Assembly: GCF_000711695.1 (NCBI RefSeq)
Contig: NW_013546995.1
Coordinates: forward strand, 106,275-170,274
Reading direction: 5' to 3'
Source: Tilletiaria anomala UBC 951
Taxonomy: Eukaryota > Basidiomycota > Exobasidiomycetes > Georgefischeriales > Tilletiariaceae
Length of the DNA stretch: 64,000 nt
In this document: positions 35,326-47,662 of the stretch, piece after piece
Numbering within the stretch: the stretch's first letter is position 1
Layout of the letters: each line of letters starts with the position of its first letter
Made by a program: the position numbers and the translations under genes
Notes under the pieces: generated by a model
The model's database searches: none
What the model was told of the DNA's origin: nothing
What the model saw: only the letters and a program-made list of their open reading frames with translations

Positions 35326-38300
35326 TCGTTTGTTCAATACATCCTTGCAAACCAAAAATGTACATGACCTGTGCCCGGTGGGCTCGAGTTTTGGGTCTCG
35401 AAGTGAAATATGGAAAAGGGCGACTCGGAAACATTTGTGGAAGCCTGGAACTTTCGTTTTTCGACTTGGCGTTTTTGCTCGCGATCACGATCGCGTGAGT
35501 CACAGGGCGCACCTGCCAGATACAATCACACATTGGTCATTCATGCGGCTTGGACCCTGCAGGCGCAGCGGCCCATTATGTGCGTAAGCTATTCTGATTT
35601 CATGATAAGCGATACTATCCAAACATCTCCGCTGATAAAATCTTCATCTTCATCCTATGATGATGAAGCTAACACGGAGAGGCGACAGACGCTCGGCTTT
35701 ACATGCAGCCTCCACAAGCCAGCATGTCAGATGAAATTGCATGTTGAAATATTGTGAAAAGTTGAAATCCTTGGGAGAATATCTGAACATCTGAAATCTG
35801 CATTTCGAGCGATGAGCGGATGGGCATGCAGCATGAGGATGAAGCAATAATAATGAATCGTAAAGTACGGAATACTCCATGCTGGATACTCGATGCTTAC
35901 TCAATACTCAACGCTCACCCGCTGAACGGTCACCGCCCAATGCCTAAGGCTGGCTCATCGTCTACGCCACGCTCGAGTAACAGCTTCCCATGTAAGCCTA
36001 GCACCTCGACCGGAGCATGTAGACCGAGAGCCCACTTCGTCGGCGGGTTCGTTCAGCTTCTTATTATTTTATATCATTTTGACCTTCTGACAAGGTTGGA
36101 ACTCAACCAGTACATGCTCGATGACCAACTTCACCTACATGCTCAATGCTTGATGTTTGGTACTTAATGATTGACACTGCCGACTACTACCGTGCTGCAA
36201 CACAATGTTGACTCAAGTCGCAAGCGGTGAGCGGGGTTGTAGTATGCTCGAGTAAGCAGGTGCAAGCCAGGCCAGCGGGGACCTTGTGGCCTGGGAGTTG
36301 GCGTGGGGCTGTCTCGAGTGGCCGCTGGTGAGCGACGAGTAGGTGAGTAGCGATTACTGTGCAATGAGCACATCATTCTGAGTCGTGAGTACCGAGTATG
36401 TGAGATGTGACGTGTGAGATGTGACAGGTGATGAGCATGCGAGGATTTGAGTGGCACATGTACGTACCTAGCCCGTTACGTACCGTAGCTACTGGCAGGT
36501 GACTCGCAATGAAGGGGCATGATTTCGCCGCCTGCTTTCGAGTTTCGGGATTTGGGGGCCCGAAATCTATTACTTACATACGGAAATACATATATTTTAG
36601 ACATCACTTGACAAGACGGACAGTGGGTAGGGCGGCAGGCCTTCATTCCCCGCAGGACTCGATAAACCCGCTAGCATTGAGCATGCGCCTCACCGTGCCT
36701 CGGCAGTTCACCCAGCCCCAGAGCAGCCGGTACCTGCCCAGACTTCCAGCCACCCATTTTCAATGCGGTGATGCCGGACGCCAGTGCCAATTCATCGCTC
36801 AACAAAGTTACATGCTCTGTGAAATGTAGACAACACATGTTTATGCATGCATGCCATTTGTAGCCCGAGACGAGATAAGTGGCTAGTGAAGATTGCTCTG
36901 ATGATTTGAAAAGCTCTATGTTCCAGGATCCATGCTTCACGTTCTGTCTGCTTTCAATAAATATTTTGAAGAGGTTGCGTATGGTATCTCTGCGTGCAGG
37001 TTGTGCAAGAAAGACGTTTGTGCCATTGAATCAATCAACAAGAACACAATACATAAAATTTTAAGTACGTAGTATTATCGCATGACCAAACATCAATTAA
37101 TTTTTGGACATTATCCGATATTGTAGATCAAATCCTCAGAATGGATTGCCGGCGGTTACTGGCAATGGAAGCCTGTGTCAGTCCTGTGTTGTCTGTGGCT
37201 GGGGCCTTCGTGCCTGGCTCTTTGGTGGCTGGTCAATTGAAGGTTATTAGCTCAGATCTGCGACCTTGTATGTAAATGTTGCTACATGCTGGTGAGTGTG
37301 GAGAGTGGGCAATCAGCCTTTGTTGCATGCTTGTATGTACTCACTGCCAAGTGTCAGGAAGAGAGCCTGCCGGAGCAGGCGGGAGCGCCAGTCACTGCGC
37401 CAGTGCGTACCCCTCCCTACCCAATATTGCATGTTGCTTTACATGATAGGTAAGCATGCGGGCGCTCCGGCCTGCCCCGACTCCCGTCTCAGTTTTCAGG
37501 ATCTGGCTTCGCAGGGTCATTATGCGTTCCTCCGAGGCGTGAGAAAGTGAAAAGTCATCAATCGCTCCAGATGAGTGCGGACGCGCCATTTTAGGCAGCC
37601 TAACGCTGTCTCCCCCTCAATGACGATAAATCACGTCAGCCCACACACGCCAGCCCACCAGCCCAGGCCTCGTAACGTAGTATGTAAATAGATATGGGCA
37701 TCGAGGTGTCAGCTGTCAAATGTGAAATGTCAACCATCAACATGCGAACATCAACCCATGTCACAATGTTAACGCATTTGATTGACTTTCCAGTTCCCAC
37801 CGATCACCGACTCAATCCGTCGTGCTGTTCCCGATGATCGCATGTTTCTTTCAGCTCCCTTGCAGTGTATGTATGTTTCCAATTCTTTTGTAATTTTGAT
37901 TTCCCCCTCATTCAAAGAACCCCATCTTCCTCAGCATGTCGCAGTGATTGCCCAAGGGATCTGGCATGCGCCATGGGCCCATGGCACAGGTCCCGCAACC
38001 ACAATAGACCCCAATAGCCATAGATCTTTCTGCCTGCACCCTGCGTCCGCTGTCAGCTGTGCTAGGCTCAGTCTGGCACATTACTGTGCTCTTTCCCCTC
38101 TCAGGTTCCTGCTGTTTGAGAAATCAGATTTCAGATCTCAACCTGTCTCATCGTCGATGGAACTCTCGAAATCGTGGCGCATCGTGGTGTTTGCAGTAGG
38201 GACTTCCTCCAGATTGTTACGAAGACAGCTTCAAGGCGATCAGTATTGCGGGTATATTCAAGCAGGTTGTGAAGCTCAGCCCGGTTTATCATGAAGCTCT

Positions 38301-39660
38301 GAGATCTTATATCATATCTTGGCTGTTTCTGATATGTATTTGTTAATGGATTTACTGGTGCCTGATAGGATGACGCTCAGCACTTGACGCCGCTCGAAGC
38401 TTCATCATGAAGCGCAAAACTGAAGAGTCGAGGACTGATTATCGATGAAGCGATGAGCCTTGACTTGGCGCTTGGCAGCTTCGCCGCCTAAGGAATGGGA
38501 GATATGAAAGATGAGAAGACTGCGGAGTGCAATGAGACCGCAGTCATGTATGCTGCCAACTGGTCATGCAGCCTGTAAGTTACAAAACGGCGGCAATTGT
38601 ACTGAATGCAACTGTCCTGTGGTCGATGATTGAAAGTATTACAGCTCGTGAATTAAATAAAAAACATGCACACGTCACGCGCATGTCACGGGGCACACCG
38701 CTCGTCGGCTCCAATTCAATTGGCACATAAATAGGCTCACATTTGACGTCCATTACCCACACCCAGGCATCTCAACCTTGTGAAAACGGTGGCAAATTAT
38801 TCCAACAGGCAGCTCGGCATCCGGGCGTCTTATGACCGGTTGAGTTCCTGCCGACCTCCCTGGGCTCGATTTAGAAGGCTGAAGAGTCTTGTGCTGAGAT
38901 AGAATTGGAGTAGTCCGGGTCACCTAGAATCTCACCAGGTCCACATGTACCCACTCGCAGTCCGAACTAAAACATTGGATTGGAGCGTTGGAAGCCATTG
39001 TTAACGCTTTGACGAGTCGCGGTGACGCATGAGGAGCACGAGCTCAAAAAGGTTCTTCTGCATGTTTCCTTCCGGGACTGGAGCTTGCAGCATCCCTGCA
39101 GGCCTTCCGCCAAGTGCAATGGCCTGCGCCTTGATATGCTTTGTCGTTGAGATCGGCGGAATAGGGCGTGTTGTTCATAGGTGTTGACATGATGAGAATT
39201 GTCAAAGAAAATATTCATCAATTTTGTAATAAAGAGGCTTGAGATCACTTGGCTTCGGGACTAGCGTAGAGAGCAGGAGAGAATTGGGGAAATTGGAGAG
39301 CAAGTGATGATCATTGCTTGTCAAATGTCATCGATTCGCTCCAAGGCGGTCCAGTGCCCAGGTTACAGTCGTCACTACCTAGATGTATCTGCTACTATGT
39401 ACGAGTATGTGTATCATGAGTGCTGACTGGTGACAGAAAAGTGCACACTGCCCAGCCTGCTGCATTTTGCCTGGGACCCGGGGGCCATTTCGTCATTTGG
39501 CCTCCAAACTCCAATGGCCAAAAGCCATTCTGAGCATTCTGCATGCCTATGCCTTGCACTAGGGCAGACATACTGCCATCCAATAATATCCTAAAGGCTC
39601 CGTGTGGAGCGCCAGGCTATGTCAGACTGCCCAACAGGGGGTGCGATATTCCCCCGTTCT

Positions 39661-39703
39661 TATGTATGCACGTATGTATGTATGTAAATATGTAGGTATG
39701 TGA
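39661..39703. repeat. Degenerate TATG microsatellite
   Basis: Repeated TATG/TATGTA units with interruptions. Another short run occurs at about 39829-39842. Both are in the gene-poor region. Confidence 0.65.
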
Positions 39704-40851
39704 CATGTGGACAAGCGCCCATGCTGCACAGCGTAAGACTGTGCAAAGTTGCAGGAAGTGCGTTGATATGTACACAATATACACGGGTATGCAAACTACA
39801 TACCTCTCCGCATCAATGTGTTCATATATGCATGTATGTATCGAATGAATATCACAGTGTTGCAGTTGTTGGTATCAAGCTTTCGCTCGGCGCGTTCACG
39901 TCCGCACAGCAGGTTGGCGCGTGGGCGTATGTACGTGCATACGGCGTCCCGCATGAGCATGTGAGCCGATGAGACCATGGATATGGATAGAGTGATGGGA
40001 ATGGACTTGGAGAGGACACGACCAGCTCCCCGTCAGCCCTGTTTCAGCTACACATTAATACATGCGGACGCGCGGTGTTGGCCCGAAGCCAGGCGCTAGT
40101 CCCACAACGCGATCCATATTGTTCTTTGGTGTTTGGACTGTGTGACCGTAGAATTTTAAGAAAGGCTTTGCTTGTTTCTGTGGTAAATACGCTACCTTTA
40201 TCATTGTTTCGGCTTTTTTCTCATCCATCTACAAGATACAGTTGTCCACGCAGATCGCGCGATTCCCCGGACCGCGGCCCACATCTTACCACTGCCACAA
40301 TCACCGCATCACCCACGGTCATCGTGTTGTATCCTGTTGTATGTGTGTATCTGGACGGAAAGATTGCTGCTCACCCGTCTGCATCCGTGTCCACTGGAGT
40401 CTGTGTGATTGTGATCCCGAACTTCAAATCATCACAGAGGAGCTGCAGGATATACATGAATCATTACGATTAAATGATTGGCCAGCATATGTATGGACAT
40501 CGCACGCCTCGGCCGGCGGCCCCTTGGTAGTACATGGACTTCTTCGCAACCAAAACAACCCCCACCGCTTCACCCCTTAAAGTCCTCCTTGCAATCCTTT
40601 GCAACACAATCTCATCACATCCCCACCTCCCTACATCCATCATTCCAAACCGCCTCAACTTGTGGCTCAGATCTCCAACTCGAAGCGCACCAATCCAACA
40701 CCACCTCCTTACGCGCCGTCAGGCGAATCGTACGGTCCTGTCTTACAGCACTTGACTTGATCTGAGGACACGCGTCGCAGCTGCCGCACCCCTTGCTTCG
40801 CACACGCTCACCACTCCTGCTCGTCCTCCTTTACAGCGCGAGCATACAGAG

Positions 40852-40927
40852 GTGAGTATAGGGCTAAGCGGCGAAGAACGAAGGAATGTATGTTTGACAC
40901 CATGTGTGATGCGGCCCTCGTTGACAG
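40852..40927 (+). other. 5'UTR intron of the zinc-finger gene
   Basis: A consensus donor GTGAGTATAG at 40852 and an acceptor TTGACAG ending at 40927 flank 76 nt. The first ATG of the gene follows two bases after the acceptor. Reading the frame through the donor needs a GTG start, so an intron in the leader is the better model. Confidence 0.65.
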
Positions 40928-40929
40928 GC

Positions 40930-43278
40930 ATGGTGTTCAACATGAGCCCTCACGGTGATTCCTCGCCATCCCCAATACTGGTCGACCGCCAACAACAAGT
41001 GCGCGACCCATCACCGAATTATTACACAGCCACCAACGAGCCCTACTATTCGTTGAGCACCACACCTTTACATTCACCCTTGGCTGATCTGCCTGTAGGA
41101 CAGGAAAATTCGCTCGGTCTTGTCGTACCCGGCCTGGACAACCCTGGCCATGGTGGTCTCCGGGGCGATAGTCAGAGTCCACGAAGCGGCGCACAGTCTG
41201 ACGACCATCTTGCAACTGCATCTGGCAGTCACAGCATTGCCGTGCCGGCCAGTTTCTCTCATCGGTCATCACTTGGCCACCGCAGTATGAGCTCCTGCTC
41301 TAGCATTTCCTCCGTCTCTTCGGCTCTCGATGTCGCTACGGAGGCGCTGCATCCATCAATTGACTTCTTCGGGCCCGCATACAGCCAGTCGAGCGGCAGC
41401 ACGAGCGATCTCAGCGAATTTGGCAGCAACCATAGCAAATGCGGTAGCGTCAACCACCAGCTACAGCCATGCGAATCACCGTTCGGCATGTCACGGTCCA
41501 TTTCCGGTCTCTTCATTGGTACCCCTGACGGTGCGAGGCGTACGCTTGCCCTCGAGGAAGAAGAGCTCCAGCACCACGATCACGAGGGTAACCCACCGAC
41601 AATGCTGCAGAATCATGCGCACCTGCTCGCCATGAGTCACGGCCATGAGGTCCAAAGCGGCTCTACGCAGCGCTCACAATCTCTCCACTCGGACCTGTAC
41701 TCTTTGTCGGCGCCGCCTGTACCCATGCACCTTCGTGGCCACGATGGTGAGAACGAGTCCACCCCGATGCCACCTTCATCAAAGATGTTTGAGGGACAAG
41801 TGCCGGCCATCTCTCTTCTGCACGGTCAACAGTCATCCGGTATGGCTATGCCAGGAACACCCAGCGGCTCGCCATTCGTCAGCAACGGCCCTTCCCTCAA
41901 TCCAACAGTGATGCCTTTGACGCACGGCACAGATTCGGCGCATGGCACCCCTGCTTCCAGCATTGCCACGTCGCACAGCGACTTTTCTTCACCGTTTGAC
42001 AGTTTGCACGGCTCGCATAGCGTTGACCGCCTCCGGCGTACGGACAGCATTGACAGTTTCAACACGAGCGTCGCCACGTCGCCTTTCAATGAATGCTCGT
42101 CTCTGCACCATGCATCCATGCACGGCGGCTTTCCAGACGACGGATCACCCGCGCACAACTTCCACAAGGGCGACCGCTACTCAAACTACTCCGATATGCC
42201 CGCCAGCGCCACCGCTATGGCCCGCATCGCATCTGCTCCAGCATTTGCCGCTTCCATTCATACGCCCAGCCGGCCGGGAGCTTATCGAGCCAACAGCAAA
42301 GCAAGCGGCGACTTTGCAGTGCCAACAACACCGGCATCTGCTACCCGCAAGTCGCTGCCCACCGTACAGATGCAGACACCTATTTCGGTCGGCAAGAACG
42401 GCTCAGTCGACTTGACGCCGCTCATGCTGCCTTCTACGCCGCTAGACCAGCGAATGTCGGCCAGTATACCCCGGAGCGCGCCGCACAGCCAGTTCACTTT
42501 CCCAGGCCTGGAATCACCCGTGTCCATCACGTCCTCTGCCAATTCTGTCGGCAAACCAATGAAGCGCCCCCGTCAGCGACCATCTGGACCGCCGCCACTA
42601 ATCGTCAGCTCTTCGGACAAGGTACACGTCTGCTGGTGCGGCAAGAAGTTCAAGCGCATGGAGCACCTCAAGCGGCACAACAAGGTGCATACGCAAGAGA
42701 AGCCGTTCCCTTGCTCGTACCCAGGGTGTCAAAAGTCTTTTGGTCGCAGTGACAATTTGTCGCAGCATCTCAAAACGCACTACCGTCCCAACGGTTTCAG
42801 CGCAGTGTCCCATGCACAGCTGCTAGCCGCCGCTCGCAGTCTCAACAATCTAAATGCAGGCAAGAGTGAAGCCAAGCACGACCCTCATGCCGCTGCTACT
42901 GCCGCAGCGGCCGCCGCCGCAGCCATCTCGGCCAACATGAGCGCATCGCCAGAGATGGTCGAAACCCTCCCGACAGTGCGCTCCCGCTTTGAAGCTGCCG
43001 TCAAGCGCAGATCCACTATCAGCGAGGGCGTACCCACCATGCCAGGCCAGCACCTCGGCGCGCCGTTCCTTTTTGAGCTCGAACTTCAGAAGAATTTAAT
43101 GCACGCCTGCAATCACTCGGCTCTCTTTCCGCATTTCGAGCAACGGCATGGCGCGCATCAGTTGATCCCATCGGTCGAACGGCAGCCGCTTGGTCAGATC
43201 GCTATCAACTCGAGTCCTGAGCTCATTGCTACCGTGTCTCCGCTCGCTGCCGGCAGCGCCGGCTACTGGGCTCCATGA
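40930..43278 (+). CDS. C2H2 zinc-finger transcription factor with two tandem fingers
   Basis: Unspliced coding frame of 782 aa, probably a nuclear DNA-binding regulator. Seen: about 560 residues of Ser/His/Pro-rich, low-complexity sequence, a basic patch ([12 protein letters not shown]), then two adjacent C2H2 fingers at about residues 568-625. Finger 1 is [21 protein letters not shown] and finger 2 is [23 protein letters not shown]. An Ala-run and a further ~160 residues follow. The helices RMEHLKRH and RSDNLSQH recall the finger pair of Ste12-like and Biz1-like fungal regulators, but I cannot assign an ortholog. In finger 1 the two cysteines are separated by one residue rather than the usual two to four. 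The large upstream region and leader intron suggest complex regulation, which is inference. The first part of finger 1 is given here as two overlapping key motifs only. Confidence 0.88.
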   Translation: MVFNMSPHGDSSPSPILVDRQQQVRDPSPNYYTATNEPYYSLSTTPLHSPLADLPVGQENSLGLVVPGLDNPGHGGLRGDSQSPRSGAQSDDHLATASGSHSIAVPASFSHRSSLGHRSMSSCSSISSVSSALDVATEALHPSIDFFGPAYSQSSGSTSDLSEFGSNHSKCGSVNHQLQPCESPFGMSRSISGLFIGTPDGARRTLALEEEELQHHDHEGNPPTMLQNHAHLLAMSHGHEVQSGSTQRSQSLHSDLYSLSAPPVPMHLRGHDGENESTPMPPSSKMFEGQVPAISLLHGQQSSGMAMPGTPSGSPFVSNGPSLNPTVMPLTHGTDSAHGTPASSIATSHSDFSSPFDSLHGSHSVDRLRRTDSIDSFNTSVATSPFNECSSLHHASMHGGFPDDGSPAHNFHKGDRYSNYSDMPASATAMARIASAPAFAASIHTPSRPGAYRANSKASGDFAVPTTPASATRKSLPTVQMQTPISVGKNGSVDLTPLMLPSTPLDQRMSASIPRSAPHSQFTFPGLESPVSITSSANSVGKPMKRPRQRPSGPPPLIVSSSDKVHVCWCGKKFKRMEHLKRHNKVHTQEKPFPCSYPGCQKSFGRSDNLSQHLKTHYRPNGFSAVSHAQLLAAARSLNNLNAGKSEAKHDPHAAATAAAAAAAAISANMSASPEMVETLPTVRSRFEAAVKRRSTISEGVPTMPGQHLGAPFLFELELQKNLMHACNHSALFPHFEQRHGAHQLIPSVERQPLGQIAINSSPELIATVSPLAAGSAGYWAP

Positions 43279-43834
43279 GACTCTTCCATTGCCCTCCACC
43301 ATTCGCAAGCAGCACGATCATATCGCAGCCAACGAACTAACAGTAGCATCAAACATTTAACATCCATTCTCTCCGGCCAGAGGCCATTCGTTTTCTTTTC
43401 AGCATCTCCTTTCGTTCATTGCAGCGCTACACATATCAAGAAGGAACAGCATCGTTCCGCCGTCCCAGTTGCATCAACACACAAATACAACAGCATTCGT
43501 TCGTCGCAGAATTCTGCATCACGCATCACCATTTGCGACAGGCGGGCGAGCATCTTACGCATATCAGGTGTGCCTTAAAAGTGACGGGCATAGTTTGGCA
43601 TTCGGGAATTCGGGGATTCGGGAATTAGGGCATTTGATCACTTTCACTACCTTCATTGTATTATGTACTTCGCATGTGGCCCGCGCAATCATTGCAGCAG
43701 GGCCCATCGTTCACGACATCGTTATGCAACATTGTGTTTGAATAATGTCTGTGTGTGCCAAAGCTGATTCAATGCGGATGCAGTATTTCTCTTCAGAGTG
43801 TGCGCAAGATCTAAGTCCTAGTTACCACAAAACT
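43279..43834. other. Convergent 3' spacer with octamer repeat
   Basis: About 556 bp between the zinc-finger gene and eIF2B delta stop codons. No gene is supported. Four tandem octamers lie at 43600-43631. Confidence 0.5.
43600..43631. repeat. Tandem octamer repeat ATTCGGGR
   Basis: Four abutting 8-bp units: ATTCGGGA, ATTCGGGG, ATTCGGGA and ATTAGGGC. They lie in the 3' flank of the zinc-finger gene. Confidence 0.75.
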
Positions 43835-45622
43835 TCAGACTCCGAAAAGCACGCTCTTATAGTCTCTGAGAATGACGCCGACGCTCTCTGGCCCGCTCAA
43901 TCCCACTTCACTCGCAACAGCGGTGACGAAACGCGGCGGGGTAATGTCGTAGAGTAGATTTACGGCTTGTAGACTCCCTCGTAGCTTGTTTGCTTGACCG
44001 ATCGTCAACGGGCCGGCCGTCGTTGCCAGGTTGAGAGCCGCGCCTTTTGATAGACCTTGGCTGCCTGTACCAACAGTGTCGGCCTCGGCTGATGCCACTA
44101 GTGCAGAGTTGAGACCGTGATCATCGCTGCTGCCAGCCGCTGAGTCGTCGGCAAGCAAATCGGCTGCTCCACCCGCCTCGTTGCCTGCGAATGCATCGAG
44201 CTGTATACGATCGCTGAATTTGTACGTCTCGCATGCGGCGATGACGGGCTTTCCGAGCTCGTTGGCCGTCATGGCGACTAAGCTGGTCCCCGCTCGCGCA
44301 TACAGCGCACCGTTCGAGAGCAACGAGGCTGTGCCCAGCAGGACGAGGTCGGCGCGCGGCATGAGAGTTGAGAGCGCCGACAGTGGTCCGAATGTCAGAC
44401 TTCCGCTCTCGCCGCCTTTGCCTATCCCCGCTGTGGAGAGTGTGGCGAGCATTGCTTGCCCCTCGTTTAGCGGTCGCCCGCTATCGATAACGATCGCGTT
44501 GAAGCTGGTCCCAGAGCGACGTAGAAAGAGCAAGGTAGATTCCACAATCGACGAGCGGCCGTAGGTAAGGACTGTCATGCCTGGGCGGATTTTGGATCCG
44601 ATATGCGATTGGATCACGCGCCCTGCATAGGTGATGCGATCGCGGATAAAGTGATCGATGCGAGAGAGCAGATGCGCTTTTGCCTGAGGGGGAAAGGATC
44701 AAAGGACATATGAGCGATAACTCTTGCCTTGCTATGTGTAACCTCTACTTTTGGAAACCCTCACTGTAGACTCGTCCCAGTCCTTATCCGTGACACTGAT
44801 CTCGTATTTAAGGTACCGAATAGCGTGGCCAACGCTCGTGCCCAGTGGCCTGGCTTCCTTGAGAAAAGCGATCTGACTGCTCAGCCTCGTGACCAAGTCA
44901 CGCGTCAATGTAGCCCCGTCTGGCGTCTTGTAATCTGAAACAAAGTCGCGCAGCGCGAGGAGGACGGCCATGGCGCGCGCATTGGCCCCCGTCAGCTGGT
45001 ACGTTGAGAGCAGTGTGCCGAGGAGAAGAACGGACGGGTGGATCGTCCGGCGATGGAGCGACTGGGTGAGAGATGCAGAGAGTAATGAGCGAGAAGGCGG
45101 CATGTGCACATTTCCGAACAACGTCGATGCGATGGATGCTAATGGGTAGGGATGGGATGATGAGGCTTGCCCATGTGCGTGAGCCTTGCCGTGCGGATGC
45201 TGCTGCTGCTGCTGACGAGTTTGTTTCGAAGAGCCTGAAGCAGTAACCGAAACTTGACCAGCTGCGTGCGCCTGCCCCGATGGACCACTTCTGGACGTTG
45301 CAGATGATGCATTAAGATCGGAACCTGCCTTGGCTTTTCGCTCTGCTCGACTCAGTATAGGCGTACCGTCGGGCTTGAATCGCGGTGCTGGTTGTTGCGG
45401 CGCTGTTGCGGCGGCAGTCGCAGCCGTCTTTGGCACAATCGCTGCCACCCCAGATGCACCAGCTTGTTGTTGCTTGGCCTGCGCTCTCCTGGTTGCCTTG
45501 GCCTCCTTTGCAGCCTGCTTTGCCGCTGCTGCAGTGACCGGCAAGGCCTGTGCAGCCAGGCTTGGACCTGCGGCTGCCGAAGCAGCGGGTTTGGGCGATG
45601 TCAGAGTCGTTTCGTTCGACAT
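43835..45622 (-). CDS. GCD2: Translation initiation factor eIF2B delta subunit
   Basis: Regulatory subunit of the guanine-nucleotide exchange factor for eIF2, and a sensor of eIF2-alpha phosphorylation. Model: 45622-44765 and 44683-43835, intron 44684-44764, 568 aa. Seen: a Lys/Ala/Gln-rich N-terminal extension (about 190 residues, with a poly-Q/His run), then the eIF2B alpha/beta/delta fold: HPSVLLLGTLLSTYQLTGAN, AIRYLKYEIS, ITYAGRVIQSHIGSKI, TVLTYGRSSIVESTL, FNAIVIDSGRPLNEG, ADLVLLGTASLLSNGALYAR and YDITPPRFVTAVASEVG. The basic N-terminal extension is typical of delta as opposed to alpha or beta. The ATG at 45622 is chosen because sequence upstream of it lacks an ATG in frame near it and reads into promoter-like DNA. 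Confidence 0.92.
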
Positions 45623-46051
45623 GACTTCTGAGGGCACTGAACTTCTGTCGCTCGCAGTCCACCCGTGATGCAGCAAGAATCTCCTGGCGGGCTGTGCAGG
45701 GACTGTTCGAGGTCTCGAGGAAAGAGCAAGATAGCAAGCATGTAGAAGAAAGCCTCCCGACGAGCAGACAGGCAGTACATAGTGAGCGAGGGGCGGAACG
45801 GTACCCAGACACAGGTGCAGTGCCTGGCACTCGCTCACTGCATGCGGGCTGACCCAATCTCCTCCCCCCCCGAAGCGAGAACATCTTTGAGTTGGTTGGT
45901 AGCTTGACCTGTACACGAAACACATGCCAGCTTGTTTGATGTGTACCACTGAAAAGAGGAGCACTCCCTGGCCGCTCCTTTGCGCATTCGTGCTTCAATC
46001 AGGCTAGCTTATGAAAGGAGCAAGTGCAGCCGCTGCGCAACCTGGCCCATC
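45623..46051. other. Divergent promoter of eIF2B delta and WBP1
   Basis: About 430 bp between head-to-head genes. No specific element recognised. Confidence 0.5.
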
Positions 46052-47662
46052 ATGCTGCCTATGCGTCTCCCTGCGCTGCTGGCGGCGCTGCTGTTGTTCT
46101 GCAGTGTCTTGGTAAGCGCGGCATCATCATCGCTATCGTCGTCCTCGCCCTCAGCTGTCGGCGTACGGACGCTGGTCGTGCTCAAAGATGCCGAGGCCGA
46201 TCGTGCGGCATATTCGAAGCTGTTCGACCGCCTGCGCGAGAAAGGGTACCAGCTCACGTTCCGATCCGCCAAGGCAGCTACTCCACAACTGTCCACGTAC
46301 GAGCTCAACGACTTTGACCACCTCTTCTACTGGACGCCTTCCACCGCTCCGAGCGCGACTTCGGACCTCTCACCTCAGAAGATCGTTGAATTCATGCGGC
46401 GAGGTGGGAATCTCATCTTTGGGTTAGATAGCGACGTAACAGAGGGCAATAGGGATTTCGCCAGGGAGTTCCACCTGGACGTCGAACCCCGCGGGACGGG
46501 ACTCATCGACCACTTCCGCACCGAGACGAAGCTCGACACGGGAAATCATACCGCCATTCTCGTTGGCGGCGGCAGTCGCAGCACCTCCCAGAGCAAGCTA
46601 TCGCCAGGCGGCGCAGTTCTTAATGCCCACGTCTTCTCGTCAGAGACACTGGAGCAGCTGAAGACTTCTCCCATCCTCTTCCGCGGAGTCGCTCACCGTA
46701 TTGGAGCGCTGCCTCTCGCCTTTCCTCTCTTGCATGCTCCTGCTACATCCTACTCAACAGAGGGCCCGCCCTCGGAAGACAAGTCTGCTGTTCCCCTCGA
46801 GGAGAACCTGGACATCTTGACTGGAGGACAAGTGGCAAGCCTGGTCAGCGCCTTCCAGATCAAGGAGAACTCGGCGAGGGCCTTGTTCCTCGGCAGCTTG
46901 GACATGCTAAAGAACTCGTTCATTGATGCCAAGGATCTGCGTGCCGCTGACGGCGCCAGGTGAGTTTGAATCAATATCGGCTGCCCATTTGCTCTCCCCT
47001 TTCCCAGTGCTCATCAGCCTCGCTTCGTTCCCACCGCAAGGTACGCCTCGACTGCCAACTTGGCTTTCGCAACCGATGCGCTCGGTTGGGCGATGCAAGA
47101 ACATTCTGTTCTGCGCGTGGCGTCGACCAGCCACCACCGCGTCCGATTGAATGAAAAAGACACGCGTCCCGAATACGAGGAGAGCGAAGATGCGCAAGCC
47201 GTGTATCGCGTGAAAGACTTGGTCACCTTCCACATCGACCTCGCGCAGCATCTCCCTATGGGCGGATGGCAACCCGCGCCGAGCGACTTGGACCTGCAGG
47301 TTTCTCTCGTCATGCTCGACCCGTACGTCACCACTAAGCTTTCCGCTGCTGCGCCGCAGACTATCGTCTCCTCCGGGCAGACGCAGACAAACGCGACGAC
47401 GCGATACAGCGCCAGCTTCCGCATGCCGGATCGGCACGGCGTCTTCACATTCCACGTGGACTGGAAACGGCAAGGCTGGTCCTACATCAAGACGCGTGAC
47501 ACTGCCCCCGTCCGGCCGTTCAACCATGACGAGCACCCACGCTTCCTTTCCGCAGCGTATCCATATGTGAGCGGCGCATTCAGCACCATGACAGCCTTCG
47601 TCATCTTCTGCACACTATGGCTCGTCGTCAAGGAGCCAAAACAGAAGCAGAAAAAGCAATAG
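46052..47662 (+). CDS. WBP1: Oligosaccharyltransferase 48-kDa subunit (OST48/Wbp1)
   Basis: Subunit of the ER oligosaccharyltransferase that transfers the glycan to Asn in nascent proteins. Model: 46052-46959 and 47041-47662, intron 46960-47040, 509 aa. Seen: a signal peptide (LPALLAALLLFCSVLVSA), the opening block RTLVVLKDAEADRAAYSKLF, the central region GGNLIFGLDSDVTEGNRDFA, a lumenal C-terminal region, and one transmembrane segment near the end (TMTAFVIFCTLWLVV). The short cytosolic tail KEPKQKQKKQ fits a KxKxx ER-retrieval signal. Length and membrane layout agree with the family. Confidence 0.94.

Larger units (their letters stand above)
33963..35345 (+). mobile_element. Decayed Ty3/gypsy LTR retroelement, left portion (LTR, gag-like, protease)
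   Basis: Starts with a sequence closely matching the LTR at 61469-61653. It is followed by a gag-like region (about 34345-34920) and a retropepsin relic (about 34980-35325). Reverse transcriptase, RNase H and integrase are absent downstream, so the element is truncated on its right. Multiple frameshifts and stops rule out activity. Gag assignment rests on position and weak composition only; the LTR and protease are the solid evidence. Confidence 0.7.
32528..40929. other. 8.4-kb gene-poor region
   Basis: No intact gene is supported between the DEF1-like gene and the zinc-finger gene. Content seen: a decayed Ty3/gypsy element (33963 to about 35345), AT-richer sequence from about 35600 to 39900, and short imperfect repeats such as two copies of GTGAGATGTGAC at 36400-36411 and 36414-36425. 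There is also a TATG microsatellite near 39661 and a perfect hairpin at 33602-33621. The right end must hold the promoter of the transcription factor at 40930. Whether the AT-rich part is heterochromatin is unknown. Confidence 0.55.

Noticed and set aside
40852-40929. Upstream extension of the zinc-finger protein starting at 40852
   Set aside because: The frame would begin at GTG inside a consensus splice donor. A leader intron with ATG at 40930 explains the sequence better.
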